Notes: generated by a model not told the origin, from the letters alone. A stretch of DNA of 64,000 nucleotides from Ciona savignyi (GCA_000149265.1 CH003106.1:794241-858240); one strand, 5' to 3'. Positions 33,591-46,896 are shown, counted from the stretch's first letter. Numbers and translations are program-made.

Positions 33591-36500
33591 CTGCATGTTG
33601 GAATGTTTAAGAATACGATCCATGTACACGAATATCCACACTTATAAATTTCAATTTCTGGGGTGATATTGGTGGTAAAGATATAAACTAAACTTGCCAC
33701 CTGACTATTTTACCCAATGCACATGTAATGGCAGCAAGAAAACATCTAATCTGTAGTTACCAATAGAACATAACTAAATTCTCTAATTTTTGCCGAATTC
33801 AAAATGTTGCACTAAAATAATGTCAAGCTACCACAAAACGATTACAAAGAAAATACCATGTCCATGTCCACATTGTGCATATAATTACCTGTTCTTTGAG
33901 CTCTTCCTGGTAAACCAACATCTTTTCTCTCTTTTTAAGATCGTCGCGATTTTCATCGCTCACCAAACTCGACTCGACGTTACTTCCAGTCCGACGACTG
34001 CTGAGAATGCTGAAACCGTCAATAAAAAGTTACCAAATGTGAAAACTTTCTATTATTCTTAAAACCATTCTTGAATGAAATGAAAACTTTTTATTATTCT
34101 TAATACCACATAAACATAATGCTATAAACTAAAAATCAAGAGAACTGTAATAACCATACAGGCATGCAGGTTTTTCTACCTATCGTTAAACAAATTTACA
34201 TATATTCCATCAAGGTAAATATCACATAAATGGTTTTGTGGTTAATGCAATCGATTCGTATACACCTCTCTATATATAAATAAAGAATTGTGACGAGCAG
34301 ATCACGGGATTGAAACTTGGATCGGTTAAAAAATATCCCTCTTAGCACAAAATACCTTTTCTGACTTGTTTCTTGCTGTGAACCTGCACCACTTTGTACA
34401 GCTCCTGGAAACAAGCATATGATCATTCGGTCAGTATAAATTGCAGTAAATAAGTAATCTGTCCTTATATTGTATATTTCATGACAAATTGAAAGTGTAA
34501 TACACCAAGTGAGGAAGACAAACATTTCAGATTTCACTAATTTTTACTATTTTAAACTACATATTTTATACTAAAATTTGTTTCACCAGTTTTTAAAAAA
34601 ATTCGCTTAAAAATAAAAAAAATTATTCTTTAATTTGCTAGGTTGGTTAACGAAAGTCAATATAAAATGGGTTTTTATTAGATTACCTCATGCCCATAGT
34701 TGAGTTACTTTGGTAAGGATGACTATATTACCTGGGTTCGTATATCCTGCTGCTGCGGCCATCAAGGGCGAGATGCCGGGCTGTAACCCTGGTTGCAGCC
34801 CCGGCTGATTCATTGGGGGTTGGTAAGCCCCAGGTGGGGCAAGACCGGCGTCAAGTGGGTTACGAGCCCCGTAGTAATAGTACGCCTCATCATACGGGGA
34901 ATGGAACTGTTGCGGCATCGGTTGGTAAAAACTAAAATGGGATAGGCAGTGAAGAGGTTATTAGCCTTTTTATTAGTTTTTAAACCTTAATTCAAATTCC
35001 TGTGATAAATGTTTATACAGATACCTCCCATCACTTGTGTGAGAACTTACAAAATACACCTCCGGAAATATTTTATACTCCCCCACCAGGTGCAAAAATC
35101 CACCCCCAACCCATCCTTACTGGCTTAATCAAATGTAAGTGCAAAATAGGATCACTTACCTCGGTTTCGGAGGAGGATAATATCCCATCGGTTGCCGTGG
35201 CTTCTTCCTGATCTCTTCCTCACTGCTGCTCTCTGAAGTTTCCTCTTTAAACGTGGTCCTGCAACCAGTGTTACATATGCGGAAAACCTTTCAATAAAAT
35301 TAAAAGTGTCTGCTAAAGATAAATTAGTAAATAAAAACTTGGTTCCAATTTTCACCGGAAGAGCTCTCTATTTGTTGGATACTTCCTAACATTTTATAAA
35401 GTTATTTAGTTATTTTTATTAACCCCTAGGTATAGTATAAAGAAATTTAGAAAAACGTTCTAGTATAAATGGAAATGAGTATACCCTAAAGAAACTTTGA
35501 AACATAAAAAAGGGGATTTAAAACATAAAAAGGGGCAAGAGTTGCAAATAAAAGCACAATATTGACGTTGTGATTGTTATATGACAATATCCAATACACT
35601 TTCAATCAATCCAGAATAGTTCGTTAAATTTACTTTTTCTTTCCTTTTTTCTTGGGCTTTTCAACTCTGTTGTCTTGTGGGGATTCCCCTCGTTTTTTGT
35701 TCTGTTTGCGAGGGGTTAATTCCTGAAAAAATTAAATTAAATTAAATGAAACAAATTAAAATACAGGAATGTATCAATATTTAAACAAACGTTATTTGTT
35801 GCAAATCATTTTATTTACTAATCTTGTCTTCTTATGCAATAATAATGCTGGCAAATACTTTTTTTTTTCGATAATTTACATTTAACACTTTAAAACATTT
35901 AATACGTGTTAGTCTTGTCAACGTCTGTTGATTAAATGAGTGAAGTACATATGGTAAACAAAATGATTGAGGATAGTCATCAGGTGCAGAAACTCGCATA
36001 CATACACAACACAGGCACAACACACACACACTGTAAACTAAATATCTCTCACTAACTCCCTCTCTCTCTCCCACCCATCTCTCTTTCAATCTACCTATCT
36101 ATTTCACTCCCTCTTTTTCTAACTTGTCTAGACTTGTACGACGACATGCTATTGTGATAGACAATTCCACATCTGGCGCATATGAAAAAACTAAAAGGAC
36201 GGAATGAAGGGAACTGCACACCAAAATAACGGTTTTAGGATTAGTGTTAGGGCTGGGTTAAAGTTGAAATTAGTTCTGTGGTTGAGAATATTGTCCAGGG
36301 CATGGTAAGAAATAGTTTCCATAGTTTTAGGTTGAACTTCTCCTGCTTCCCTCTTACCCTCCTTTTATTTTTGCCCCACATGAAGCTAGAACATACAATT
36401 CCGCTTAAAACTTGGAGGTAAAGAAAATAAACAAACAAACCTGAATATCTCGGAAATTAGCACCAGATGCATCAATCCTTAATTCCAATTCCTTCTCGCT

Positions 36501-39500
36501 GAAAACACAAGTTACTTTAAAACCTCAGAAAAGAAGTTTCCTCTGTCGTATGCAAGTCCGACTGTTAGTCTTTTGGTTCAGTGTGTCGCCCTAAAGCCGA
36601 ACGGTTGCAGGTACGAAACTGATCGCTAGCTAGTATGCTGTTTCCTTGGGCAAGGCACTTAACGGACATTGCCTAAACCAAGTGGATTAATAGGTTCTAA
36701 TAAATTAAAGCAACCTATTTATAAATCAGACAACAACACATTGCAATAGCTCCAGTAACCTGACAATGGACGCGAAGTAATCTGACGATTTCCTATGTGT
36801 TAACCCCCTTAGTTTTCCCATTCATGGGGATAAATATGAATATTCTATTCTATCCTAAATATTGTAAAATCCATTCTGTCTTTAAAAACACATTGAATTC
36901 AGGGACATTAGTTTAGTTTTATTTTAGTTTCTTTTTTGTCTCTTAAGATAAAAAAAAACAAATTTACAAGATTTTAGATAATTGCAGAAAAATAAATACA
37001 GGTATACTATGCTGAATGAGGTCGCAAAAGTAATATAGCACGGGTGGATGCGGATTTATGGTGATGTGCAGGATTTTTTTTCCAATTCCTAACTTCTACC
37101 CTTAACGGTAATGTGGTTTATGAAGAATTAATAACTTGCTCTGTATTTAAACTCCAAATTTCCGTATTTTATTATGCAACACTATACACATTTAGTATTT
37201 ACCGTTTTCTGTTGATGTCCTTCTGTTCCATTTGCCTCTGCAGATCGTGTTTATATTCGTCTTTCCTTCGTTGGACGGTGTTGGCGCTCGTCACCTTCCC
37301 AATTAGCAGTCCTGAGTTGTGAGAATTGTGGTCAGATATGGGGTACTCACCGTTATACATGGAAGGCACTATATCTCATAAGCTAAAATCACAACACATA
37401 CCTTGACACAATGCCACAATTGTATGATTAACTTTTGCTTTTCTATTGATAAGTAAAGACCTTGTGTAATATAACTTCATGCTAAGTATGTTTTTGTTCG
37501 CAAAAAGTTACAGCAAACAATTTGACAGCAAGACAGCCAGACGCCCCTGTTTATTATCAAGGTCGCTTTACAAACCGATCAGTATAAAATGGAACCTGTA
37601 TATTCTTGTTCCGGAGGAGCTGATTTCGATCGCGAATCATTCTCCTTCTCATTCGACATATAAACAGGTTTCCGACCAACATCCCGATTCTGAGCAGAAC
37701 TCAGTCGCCTCTTGCTCTCAGGTGGTTCCTGAAGTAAATTGGATACCTGAATTGATATATTTATTATAGCTCCGGGAATTAATTCGATAGTTTAAAATTA
37801 GTGTAATAAAATAGTGGAAATTTACTCTACTCAAAACGAATAAATAAATTAAATATAGCTCCGGGAATTAATTTGATAGTTTAAAATTAGTGTAATCAAA
37901 TAGTCGAATTTAACTCTACTCAAAACACGATGGCAGTTCATATAAATGACAAATCATACTCATTTCAGTGAATTGAGATTTTATGTGGGCAATCAATTGA
38001 GGTAAGAAATTAACAGTTTCAAATTATAGTACTGTCAAAGGCTTTATACAATGAAATAGCTACCAGCAACTAGTTACGGCTGCAGACAGTAATAACCATG
38101 CATAGGAATGTCTAATCAAGATACAAGATTTAAAGTGACTAAACTTGTTTTTACACTTATAAAGTGACTAAACTTGTTTTTTTTTACTTATATAAAATGT
38201 TGTTTTTAATTAAAAATAACAGTTATTTTAGGTCATTCAATTAAACTGATTCAAATAATGACATCCCTAGCCATGCGGCATTGACATTGAAACAAATCTA
38301 ATAATATCCGACCTTTGGTTGAACTCTTTCAAAGAGCATGTTGTCTTCATCATCACTGTCGGGAAACCGCTGATTCAGACGTTTCCTTTGTCTTCTGGCT
38401 CTGATCTTCCTCAACAATAGCTCCTCCTCATCCTCATCCAAGCTATCATCCAGGGAGTCATGATATCGATCCTGGTACCTTGGTCTTTTAACGCAACCAA
38501 GATGGTGTAAGGTATTGGTTAAAAAAGAATCTAATTTTTAGAAATAAAATGTATTAAAAGTAAACCTTAAGCTCGCCAGTTTGACTTTACATAAAACTCA
38601 TTAAAACATGTCAACTTTAACATGACAGTTAAAAAACTGTATTCTTGATTTATTCAAGCCCTTGAAATTAAGTTAATAGTTAAATATTCACAACTAAATT
38701 TTCAATACTCGGAGTCATGCCTATTATTGTTCTGATTATACTATAATTATGACAGAGAATTATCTATAAAAGGACAAACTTTAAATGAAAAAATTAAACA
38801 CGGATCTTAAATATATGTGTAAAAAGGAATGCGATTAACACTTGTTTCTTAGAATATTATAATTAGCTGCACAGTACACACACAAACACACACACATATG
38901 TCCAATTCACAGTTCTTAAGTTCACCTTCTTTTATTGGTTGGTTTATTTCTCCGAAGTGACCTTGCATCATCCTCAATGTCAGCATTCCTACGTCGGGGT
39001 TTTTCCCTAAAAATAATAAAGGTCCAGTTATTTACCTGGACATCAGATCTGAAGTCATATGCTTCTAAGTCTGTTGTAATGTGTTTCTAAATCTGAACAG
39101 AATTGTATAGAAATTAGACCACGCAATGTTGGTACAAAAAATAAGACTTTATAGTTTCATACAGAAGTTAAGCTAGCTGTAGGTTTTATCTCACAACTGT
39201 TTAACAAATACCTTTTTAAATTTATTTTTCCCTAAATGTAGAAAAAATACCTTTTCGATCATTTTACGAACATATTTTTAATAAACACAATTTTAAAGGA
39301 CTTTCATTTTTTAAAAGAGGCTTAAAAAACGAACATGTAATCAGCATGTATAATAGCACAGATGAATCACAGCACATGTGATATGCAAACCTATAGATGA
39401 CCCGATCATCCAAATCCCCTCCATCATCATCATCATCATCACGGTAAGCTTTCTCCTGCCGTCGTTTTCGATCCAATAAATCCTTGTACGTCTCAGTGGC

Positions 39501-42500
39501 TGATTTCGATGGTATCGCCTGGTTAGTCTGTCAACGGAACATGATGATTGATAGTCCAAAGAACACAATAAACACTACTACATTCAAGCAAATCAATGGA
39601 CAATATATTTAATAACAAAATTACTGGTTCCTGATCAAAGCAGATTCGTAGGATTACTACTACAAAACTACGTACAAGTTTAAATTTGTAGAAAAAATAC
39701 TAGAAGAGAGTCAGACATGTTTTAACCACCAGAAACTAGTTAAAAGCAATGTATATTGTATTTTTAACAATATTCTGTGTGCAACATGGATACCTGCATC
39801 TTGGAAAAAAACTTTCTTTGTTACTAGACAACGTTTTATCAGAAAAAATAACAAAAAAAGGAAAAAAATACACTAGAGCTTTTGTCCAGTATTTATTTAA
39901 CCAAAATTGCTTAAACCCCCGTTTTTTTTTTTAATTTCAACACCGACACTTGTATTATAAGGAACCCAAGTCTATGTACTATTTGGTTAACTTATTCGTA
40001 GTGTATCAGGTAACAGGTGGTGGGTTGAAACCTTTTGCTAGATTATCAGTTGTATTAACCCAATCATGTTAGGAGTTAAACAAAATGTGGCTATATTTAA
40101 TACACTGCAACAGCTTCGTTAACTGACTCTGCCTTATGTCAAATCAATCTCTATCATAAATATTTAAAACTGGCATCTTACACTATCTATGCTTACATGG
40201 TAGGAATATCAAATGTAAAAGGATGACTGAAGATTAAACCACACCAGGAGATTTTAAGAAGAAAACGGAAAGTGTATATTAAGTATTTATAACATAAACT
40301 CATGCTCATTATTTTTAAACTATTAAAAGGTGTAAGAAAATATACAAGATCCTTCAATGGCTTATAAAAGCTTAAGCACTTTAAAGGTTGAAAGTTTCTA
40401 CTTTAGTGTTAAGGATGCTGAATGATATTATCCTTGTGTCAAATTGAAAAAAATGGGGAAAGTTAATTTCCAGCCAAGTTTATACTATACAGAAAGCTAA
40501 CAGGGCTAGAAGGCTACATCTATAACAATTTACTAAGTTGCGTAAATTAATTTTACAGTTTGACCTGACGAAACTACAGTGCACTACATTGTTGAAAGGA
40601 TAATTACATTCTAACTATACTGCGTAGCATTTATAATGCATGAGAGAGGTGTTCAAATGCTAGTGCGTCACTAAAACTGAGACTAATCTAACAGCAGAGT
40701 AGTGCCCAGCTTACACCATGTAATTGGTTGGAAGGGTCTGCTACTGATACTGCTGTTGCCTCTGGGGCGAGTTTAACAGGGGAGTTTGTCAAGTTTTTTG
40801 TTCTCGTCAATCTAGCGTTGTCTTGCGCAGCTTTAAACTGGTTGTATTCTCGGTTTCTCTCCAGCATTAATCGTTCCTGTTCCGATTTGAATTTGAAGGT
40901 TGGGAAAATGGTTATTCCAGTACGCACGTGCTGTGAGACAGCTTTATGACATCTAGTTAATTTAATTCAATAAAATATCAATATTCAGATAACGAATATT
41001 GCCTTTACATACATGTATATAAAGATTACAAATAGTTTAATAAATAATATATCTGTAAATGAAAACCATAATATTTTATCATGAAATCACAACAGCAATA
41101 CGACAATTTTACTTTTTCTATTAGAATTTGTTAAGCAAACCTTAGCACTAAGGTGGTCACGGATAGGTAAGCTCAGGCCAAGGTCATTTGGGTCGTTCTT
41201 GCTGTGGGCATTTTGAGCATAGTTTTCGGAATACTGTCCCCTTATACCGGTGGTACGAACTTGTTTCTGATAATGACATTTATAAACAAATATATTTTAA
41301 TTTTAAATATAAATATATTATAAAATATTATTTAAAATGGAATGTAAGTTCCATAATTAACACCCTGGGACTGTAATAACTATTTATTATAGTTTAAAAG
41401 TCCATGCCACATTGATAGGTACACAACAATAGTCGATATGCCCTATTTTGATACGATATCATATTTGTACTATCAGTATGTTCCGCCGAATAGCTTATTC
41501 GGTTAGTGGTCGGCTTCAACCAAAGGTCTGCAGGAACGCAACTGTTCGCGAGCTAGTCGGTTGTATCCTTCGGCAAAACACTTAGCTCAAGTAAACCAGC
41601 AGTCAGTGGGCAAGAGATAATCTAATGGTTGCCTTAGTAATCACACTGCATTACAAATGCACAAGGTAATCTTACATGTGAAATAAATTGCCTACTTTTT
41701 TTCATTTATAAAACACAAACACCCTAATTAAATCATATTTCAATAGACAGAGTTCACAAACCCAAAAACTGTAGAGCTAACATGAGAGATTAATCATAAA
41801 TACAAAGCTAAATGAATTTAAAATACATTTTAAATATTAACGTTTATAGTGATTGCTTTTTATTCAGTCATCTGCTCCGAAAGAATAGCTTGGTGGGTTA
41901 ATGGGTCGGGTCGCCTTCCTGAGGTTCGAAAGGTTGCTAGCTAGTCGGCTGTGTCCTTGCGAAAAGCACTTATTGGACATTGCCTGAACCCAGTGAAATG
42001 ATTGGTTCTACCGTATTAAAGGAACATCTAAAATACGAGGTGATCCCATTTACAGGGATAAACATGAATATCCTATCCTATCATTAATATATAGCCCAAT
42101 AAATATTATAGAATATAGAATAAATACATCATTATCATATAACAAAAACTTACTTCTGCTAAAGCCTTTCTATACTCCAGTCTCAATTCTTCTTTTAGTT
42201 TTTCTTTTTGCTTAAGGTAATCTTCTCCAAGTTTAAACAGTTGAGGTGTAGGGGGTTTGGTTTTTACTTGTTTTCCAGCAATTTCATGCTGCACAGGGTC
42301 AGGAATCATGTTCTCTTCTACGACGACTGGTCGTCGAGATTTCTTGGGATTATATAGAATTTAGTATCAGCAATCGAGTTTATCGAGTTATTATTTCGGA
42401 TGGGCAACAACAAAATGTAATACGTCTTTTCTCCCATGAAATAACAATCATGTAAATCAATCAATATGAAATATTACACAGATTATCATCGAAGGACAGC

Positions 42501-43103
42501 TACATAACAAGTAAGACACATAACTAAATTAATTGTAATTGTGTTAAGTCAAATTATACGCTGTACAAGGACCAGGGCCACCAAAGCTAACAACATGCCA
42601 TAAACCTAAAGATTAGTTTTCAATCCTAAGTAGGTTTGTTTACTGAACCATTTTTTCCAACTGTTATTTAAATAGTTTTTGAGTTAAATGCACATGATAA
42701 CCATCAAGACATTAGTGCATCATTACAAACACTGTAAACGTATTTCAGCAATGGCTCAAAGAGACTACAATAAGGTGTATAGTATCTACAAATGGCTTCA
42801 TGATTTTATGTCAATGCATGAGCCAGGTAGGTTCAGGTAATGGTAACATAACTACAATTCAGGAGCGATTTCAACTGCATGAATTAACTAAGGCCTGAAA
42901 TCAATAACAATAAAATAAGATACGATAAATTAACTATCCTTCTAGTCTTAAAGTTAACTCACAATGTGTGATCGTTTTTCTGCTTCATCCATGATATAGT
43001 CAGTTACAGCAGAAGTTGGGTTGCGCTGGAGCGTGTCTCGGTCTCGAGCAATTTTATTTCGTTGTTCAGCAATAAATCTCTCCATATCCTCAGTTTCATG
43101 CAT
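25278..43103 (-). CDS. CSPP1: Centrosome and spindle pole-associated protein CSPP1, 29 exons, about 1199 aa
   Basis: Twenty-nine exons join in phase to exactly 3600 bases. Family landmarks in order: N-terminal [59 protein letters not shown] and [62 protein letters not shown], long arginine/glutamate coiled-coil exons, and C-terminal [17 protein letters not shown]1 binds microtubules at centrosomes, spindle poles and the ciliary axoneme; human mutations cause Joubert-type ciliopathy. Length is close to human isoforms (about 1220-1256). Acceptors and donors are consensus at nearly all sites; exon 7 (donor GTCGGA) is the weakest. Divergent from the C3orf38 gene, 1.46 kb away. Confidence 0.95.
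26462..26757 (+). repeat. SINE-A copy, near full length
   Basis: Complete order of family marks: a head with GATTAGTCTAGTGG, TTGCGGGTTTGAAAA (B-box-like), GAGCAAGGCACTTG, ATTGAAGAAACGTG, CACTGCAATAGC, GTGTGTTAACCC and GGGGATAAACATAAATATCC. It lies in the last CSPP1 intron, opposite to transcription. Confidence 0.7.
28905..29094. mobile_element. hAT-type MITE, 190 bases, with 8-base target duplication
   Basis: Ends CAGTGGTTTTCAACC and GGTTGAAAATCACTG are inverted copies with one mismatch, and GTTTAGCT flanks both sides exactly (28897-28904 and 29095-29102). The 8-base duplication and the CAGTGGTT end are typical of hAT elements of the Charlie/MER5 kind. There is no coding capacity. It lies between CSPP1 exons 24 and 25. 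Confidence 0.9.
29095..29215 (+). repeat. SINE-A fragment split by the MITE
   Basis: After the MITE the sequence resumes with GCGAAATTGTAACTGGTCCC, TAGCTAATTGGCTGTG, GGGCAAGAA and CAATGAAAC, recognisable as SINE-A; the part before the MITE (CGGTTATTATGTCAGCG) looks like its head. Confidence 0.45.
32965..33375 (+). repeat. Diverged tandem repeat, about 90-base unit, in a CSPP1 intron
   Basis: Repeated phrases GGATGTGTTATCCGTATCC, GGACGTGTTATTTGTATCC and GGATGTGTCATTTGTATTG, each followed by a G-rich and then a TGAAG.ATAT stretch. Confidence 0.5.
33889..43103 (-). CDS. CSPP1: CSPP1 exons 1-15 (N-terminal half)
   Basis: Exons in transcript order: 42963-43103, 42154-42342, 41141-41266, 40715-40876, 39391-39527, 38926-39006, 38313-38484, 37596-37728, 37203-37311, 36441-36498, 35634-35722, 35160-35258, 34732-34931, 34356-34404 and 33889-34000. 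The start ATG is at 43101-43103. Exon 5 holds a (GAT)6 run giving six Asp (39424-39441), a likely length-polymorphic site. Exon 11 must use a donor inside AAGAAAAAG (GTAAAT) to keep phase; reading through would give a stop just after KKKGKKK. Exon 13 is rich in Pro, Gln and Gly ([12 protein letters not shown]). Confidence 0.93.
34025..34107 (+). repeat. Two-copy tandem duplication in a CSPP1 intron
   Basis: TGAAAACTTTCTATTATTCT at about 34039 and TGAAAACTTTTTATTATTCT at about 34081 start near-identical units. Confidence 0.5.
36560..36855 (+). repeat. SINE-A copy, near full length
   Basis: Head GGTTCAGTGTGTCGCC, B-box-like GGTTGCAGGTACGAAACTG, GGGCAAGGCACTTAACGGAC and the tail GGGGATAAATATGAATATTC. 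In the CSPP1 intron between exons 9 and 10. Confidence 0.7.
37765..37935 (+). repeat. Two-copy tandem duplication, about 89-base unit
   Basis: ATAGCTCCGGGAATTAATT begins both copies (about 37766 and 37855), followed by GATAGTTTAAAATTAGTGTA and a shared TTTACTCTACTCAAAACG. Confidence 0.8.
41480..41655 (+). repeat. SINE-A copy, 5' part
   Basis: tRNA-like head TAGCTTATTCGGTTAGTGG (A-box-like) and GGTCTGCAGGAACGCAACTG (B-box-like) precede TAGTCGGTTGTATCCTTCGG. The tail is missing. Confidence 0.55.
41875..42083 (+). repeat. SINE-A copy, internally shortened
   Basis: Head, CTAGTCGGCTGTGTCC, TTGCCTGAACCCAGTG and GATAAACATGAATATCC are present, but the segment between ATTAAAGGAACATC and the tail is mostly deleted. 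Confidence 0.6.
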
Positions 43104-44567
43104 GATGATACTATTTATGTTCAGGTTACGCTTACGAGTTCGTCAAGTACACTGGTGACGATAAATTTACACATAAGTTTATACGACAAATTGTAACAGA
43201 ACAAAACAGGGAAGAAGGGAAATTGTCAATAAAACTATAAAAACAGACTGCTAAACCTACTTTAAACAATAATATCAATCCAAACAATAACCCTAGCTGT
43301 AACCTCAGTAACAAGATTCAAGATTTTTTATTTGGTCAGCATGATACTTTTATAAAAGTAACAATCACCATTTTATAACAAATAAAGAAAGGAAAAACAC
43401 AGTGTCTAAATAACATTATAAAGAAAATAAACATAACTGATGCTGGCCAGGGTGACAGCGAAAAGACTGCTAAGTCATCGAGTCACTGCCACTCTCTTTA
43501 TTTTGAGTTATATATTTGCACTAACTTTAGGTACCTAATCTTTATTGTGGTGAAAGTTTCACCCCTTCTAATTTTTTCAGTTTTACTTTCCGGACAAATG
43601 TGTTTCTTATAACTGTCCGGACAATTGTGTTTCTTATAAGTTAACAAGATTAGGTAAACTAGGCCTACTGAATTTTTTTTTGTAATATAGTATCGTGTGG
43701 CTTATCTATTAAAATGCAATGTTAAACGGCGAAAGTACATTACCTTAAACAATGCAAACCGAGTTCAAAATTTTGTAAATTAGATTGGTAAAGAACAGAA
43801 GGAATAAAAACTTAGGAATTTGATTAATCAAAATACAAATGGCGTTTCTTGTTACTGGACAACAGTTAATAATATCGTTTGTCGCTAGGTGCGCCAACTG
43901 TATCAACAATAGAAACATTTTACAACGTCAAGCACTCTTGTTATCCTACTGATTTTAAACTGGAAAAAAAAATTATAAAAGAAGATTATTAACTTATTTA
44001 ATGTTCATGTATTGTAATTTATAATGATATGACGATTGGAATTTATCATAATAACCCCAAAGGAAAGTACAAACATAGAACATAGGCAATTCTCAAGGCC
44101 ATCTTGTATGTTTTTGATTTTCTTTAGTTCTTTCGAGTTTTGCGTTTTGTTACATTATTATTTTGCTTTTATGTTTCTACAAACTTAATTTATTAAACTG
44201 CAATTAATTATTTTTTGTTATCGAGGCATAGTGTTCAAAAAAACGGCAACATAGTGTATTATATTGCACTTTTTTATTATCGGGCAAATACTTAAAAAGG
44301 GCAACATTTTATACATTTGCGCTTACATTTTGTTGACACAAGTTCGAGTCAAGCGACATTAATAATAAATAAAAAAGAATATCATAGCCAAACCGAATAG
44401 CTTAACCAACACTTAACCAATGTAAAAACTGTTTTTTTTATTTAAAAAAATCTTTTCAGGCATCATCATTATCTAGGGGAACTCCCGTAAGAGATTCTTT
44501 AGTATTGTTACAATTTCCGTTCTTCAGATAGTAAGTCTATGTCTAAGAATTGAAGCAAAATTTTATT
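43104..44567. other. Divergent promoter region, CSPP1 / C3orf38
   Basis: 1.46 kb between two head-to-head genes, likely holding both promoters and 5' UTRs. It contains a 26-base direct duplication, TCCGGACAA.TGTGTTTCTTA at about 43588 and 43614. No TATA box stands out. Confidence 0.45.
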
Positions 44568-46896
44568 ATGTTACGTGGAAACGAAAGAGAATCATGCCAA
44601 TCGATTATATTATTGTTACAGGATTCTGATCTGTATTCGTTGTTTCAAACAGTAACAAATAAGAAGATATATGCTTCATCAAATGAAGGTGGGACAGTGC
44701 CATCATTGTACAAAACTTAGAATTTAAAAAATACCGGAATAGTAAACAACTTTCCTTGAAATTTTGTTTTGTTTGTGGGGTAAAGTGATTCTTTTTTCCA
44801 CTTCATTGAATTATTGGTTATAAAGTATTATGTGCCATTTTTTAAATTTTTTTCTAAATTGCACCTGGTCGTATTTTTCTGTGTGTAATATTTATATAAA
44901 TCTTAAATTGCTGGTATATAATGGACTAAATCAACATCCTTTAATTGCCTTAAAACTGGGATTAACATTAAAAGGAAAAACTAATGAAGGGAAAGATAGA
45001 AACTGCTTTAAAATAAAGATTAGGACATAAAGAGTTAATTAGAAGCCCAGAAAAAGAACCAGAAATCTCTTCAATGTGTGTTCACCACACAGGAGTTTAA
45101 ATTTATTTTTTTAAATAATGTTTTTTCAAAATACATTTTCTTAAAACATCCCCTGTTGTTGATAATTTTTTTTTACAGAGGCTGTGGCTGCCATATTGGA
45201 TTACTCAGCAAGCATTGAAGAACTTTTGTCCAGAAAGAAGGTCAAACGTGATATTTTGTTTGACTATCTTCACCAAAAGGTTTAAATTGGATAATTAATA
45301 CACAACAATAAAATAAATATTAACTAAGAATGCCCAACCACGATATTTAAACTTATTGTGGTGTTATAGTGACTTTCTCTTATGTTTTAGTACCGGTATG
45401 TTTAAATTTAACAAAAATGTTTACAATATTAAGATTTATCTGGTTTACTAGCTTTAAGTGAAGTGTGAACCTAGTCAATAATAAAGTGTATGATCAATGA
45501 TTACTTTACGCTTTTTTATAAATTTACAACAATTGTAAAGGAAGTAAAAACTGGCTCCCCACAAATAACAAATCATGTAGTAAAAATTGTTGAAGGGTTA
45601 ATGTTCTTATTATTGTTTTTCTTTAAAAAAAGCTGTTAAAAATATGTCCCTATTTATTTGTACAATCATAACAGATCATGTACTTGTGCATTAAAATAAG
45701 AATAATATGTATTTTTAATTAAGATAACAAATATTTTTAAAAGGGTGAAAGATTGTCAACAGCCACTGACAAAGAAACTCTTATTCTCCATATAAAATCG
45801 CTTTGCAATAAAGGAGAAAGAGAAATTTCCACTGAACAGCACATAATTCCTGGAAAAGCGACATCTTTGAATCAAGTTTGTTTTATAAATAATTATCTTT
45901 TCCATCAGATATTTGATTTGTGGTGTAATAGTAAATGTAATAGTAAAAGAATAAAACATTTTGGTCAATAATATCTAGACTAGGTTGCACTAGTTTTTTT
46001 TTATGCCTAAGTACAGAAAATTGCAAACTCGCAAGATAACTGTCATATTAGCTTGTTGTGTATTGGGATTTTACATGAATTTTTTACTATTTTATTTTTT
46101 TGTACTATGAATAGCTTGGTGGGTTAGTTTGTGGCCTTGCAATTAAAAAGTTAAAGGTTTAAAACTGGTTGCTAGTTTGGGGTTGTGTTGTTAGGCATGA
46201 CACTAAGCAGACACTGCAATTATCGATATTAGGATGCTTCCTTACATAACTCCAAGGTAATTTTAGAATTTTCTGTGTCATACTGCCCCTGCCTTTTCCC
46301 ATTCAAAGCCAGATAAACATGAATATCCTAACCTATCCTACAGTTTCGACTTACAGGAAAGAACTTCATGTGCAGCACCTTGCCCCTCTGCCGGTAAGAT
46401 ACAAATCACAAATGAAAAGCTCTCGCAAGAATTTGTTACTTGGTTTTACCCCATGCTTAATGCGCAACGAAGCAATAAAAGTGCCTACGACTGGAAACCG
46501 GATCACTTTACCCCAGACTGCTTTCTGGAGTGTAGCAATGGAGTTGATACCGTTGAGAGGCATATTGGTGGGTTGGTTACCCACGACAAGTTCATGGAGA
46601 TGGTTTGCCGCGATAATGTCATTTTTAATGTGAACTCCACACCCACGGGACACCGCGCTTGCATCAACGAGTATGGCATGGCAAAAGTTGCTGCGTGTGG
46701 CACTGTGCACAGATATATTACCGAGAACCAGAGTACTTTGGTTGGGATTTTTGAACAGTTATTTGGTTTGATTAGGGACCCTGACGATGCTAACAGATGG
46801 AAAATTAAGTTTTCAAAGTTGTTGGTTAATTTAACAAATGACATTCATACGCAGACTGGTTTAAGTCTTGCTTTGCAAGAAGAATTGAACCAATAA
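44568..46896 (+). CDS. C3orf38: C3orf38 orthologue, four exons, about 297 aa
   Basis: Exons 44568-44688, 45179-45279, 45744-45875 and 46357-46896 join in phase to 894 bases. The N-terminal part (DLYSLFQTVTNKKI, then SIEELLSRKKVKRDILFDYL) and the C-terminal part (ACGTVHRYITEN, LVGIFEQLFGLIRDPDDANR, WKIKF) match the C3orf38 family; its C-terminal half is thought to fold like NTF2. The human protein has been linked to apoptosis, with no defined biochemistry. Slightly shorter than human (about 329). The last exon opens just after a SINE-A copy. Transcribed away from CSPP1 and towards the P450 gene. Confidence 0.9.
46105..46343 (+). repeat. SINE-A copy abutting the last C3orf38 exon
   Basis: GAATAGCTTGGTGGGTTAG head, AAAACTGGTTGCTAG and the tail GATAAACATGAATATCC plus TAACCTATCC. 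The tail ends about 14 bases before the exon at 46357. Confidence 0.6.

Noticed and set aside
35990..36120. CA-rich and CT-rich stretches in a CSPP1 intron
   Set aside because: Ordinary simple-sequence intron DNA with no further structure.
37113..37322. 69-codon plus-strand open frame
   Set aside because: Antisense to CSPP1 exon 9, which is the real coding sequence here.
46366..46844. Two minus-strand open frames over 46366-46844
   Set aside because: They lie antisense to the last C3orf38 exon, whose plus-strand reading matches a known family.
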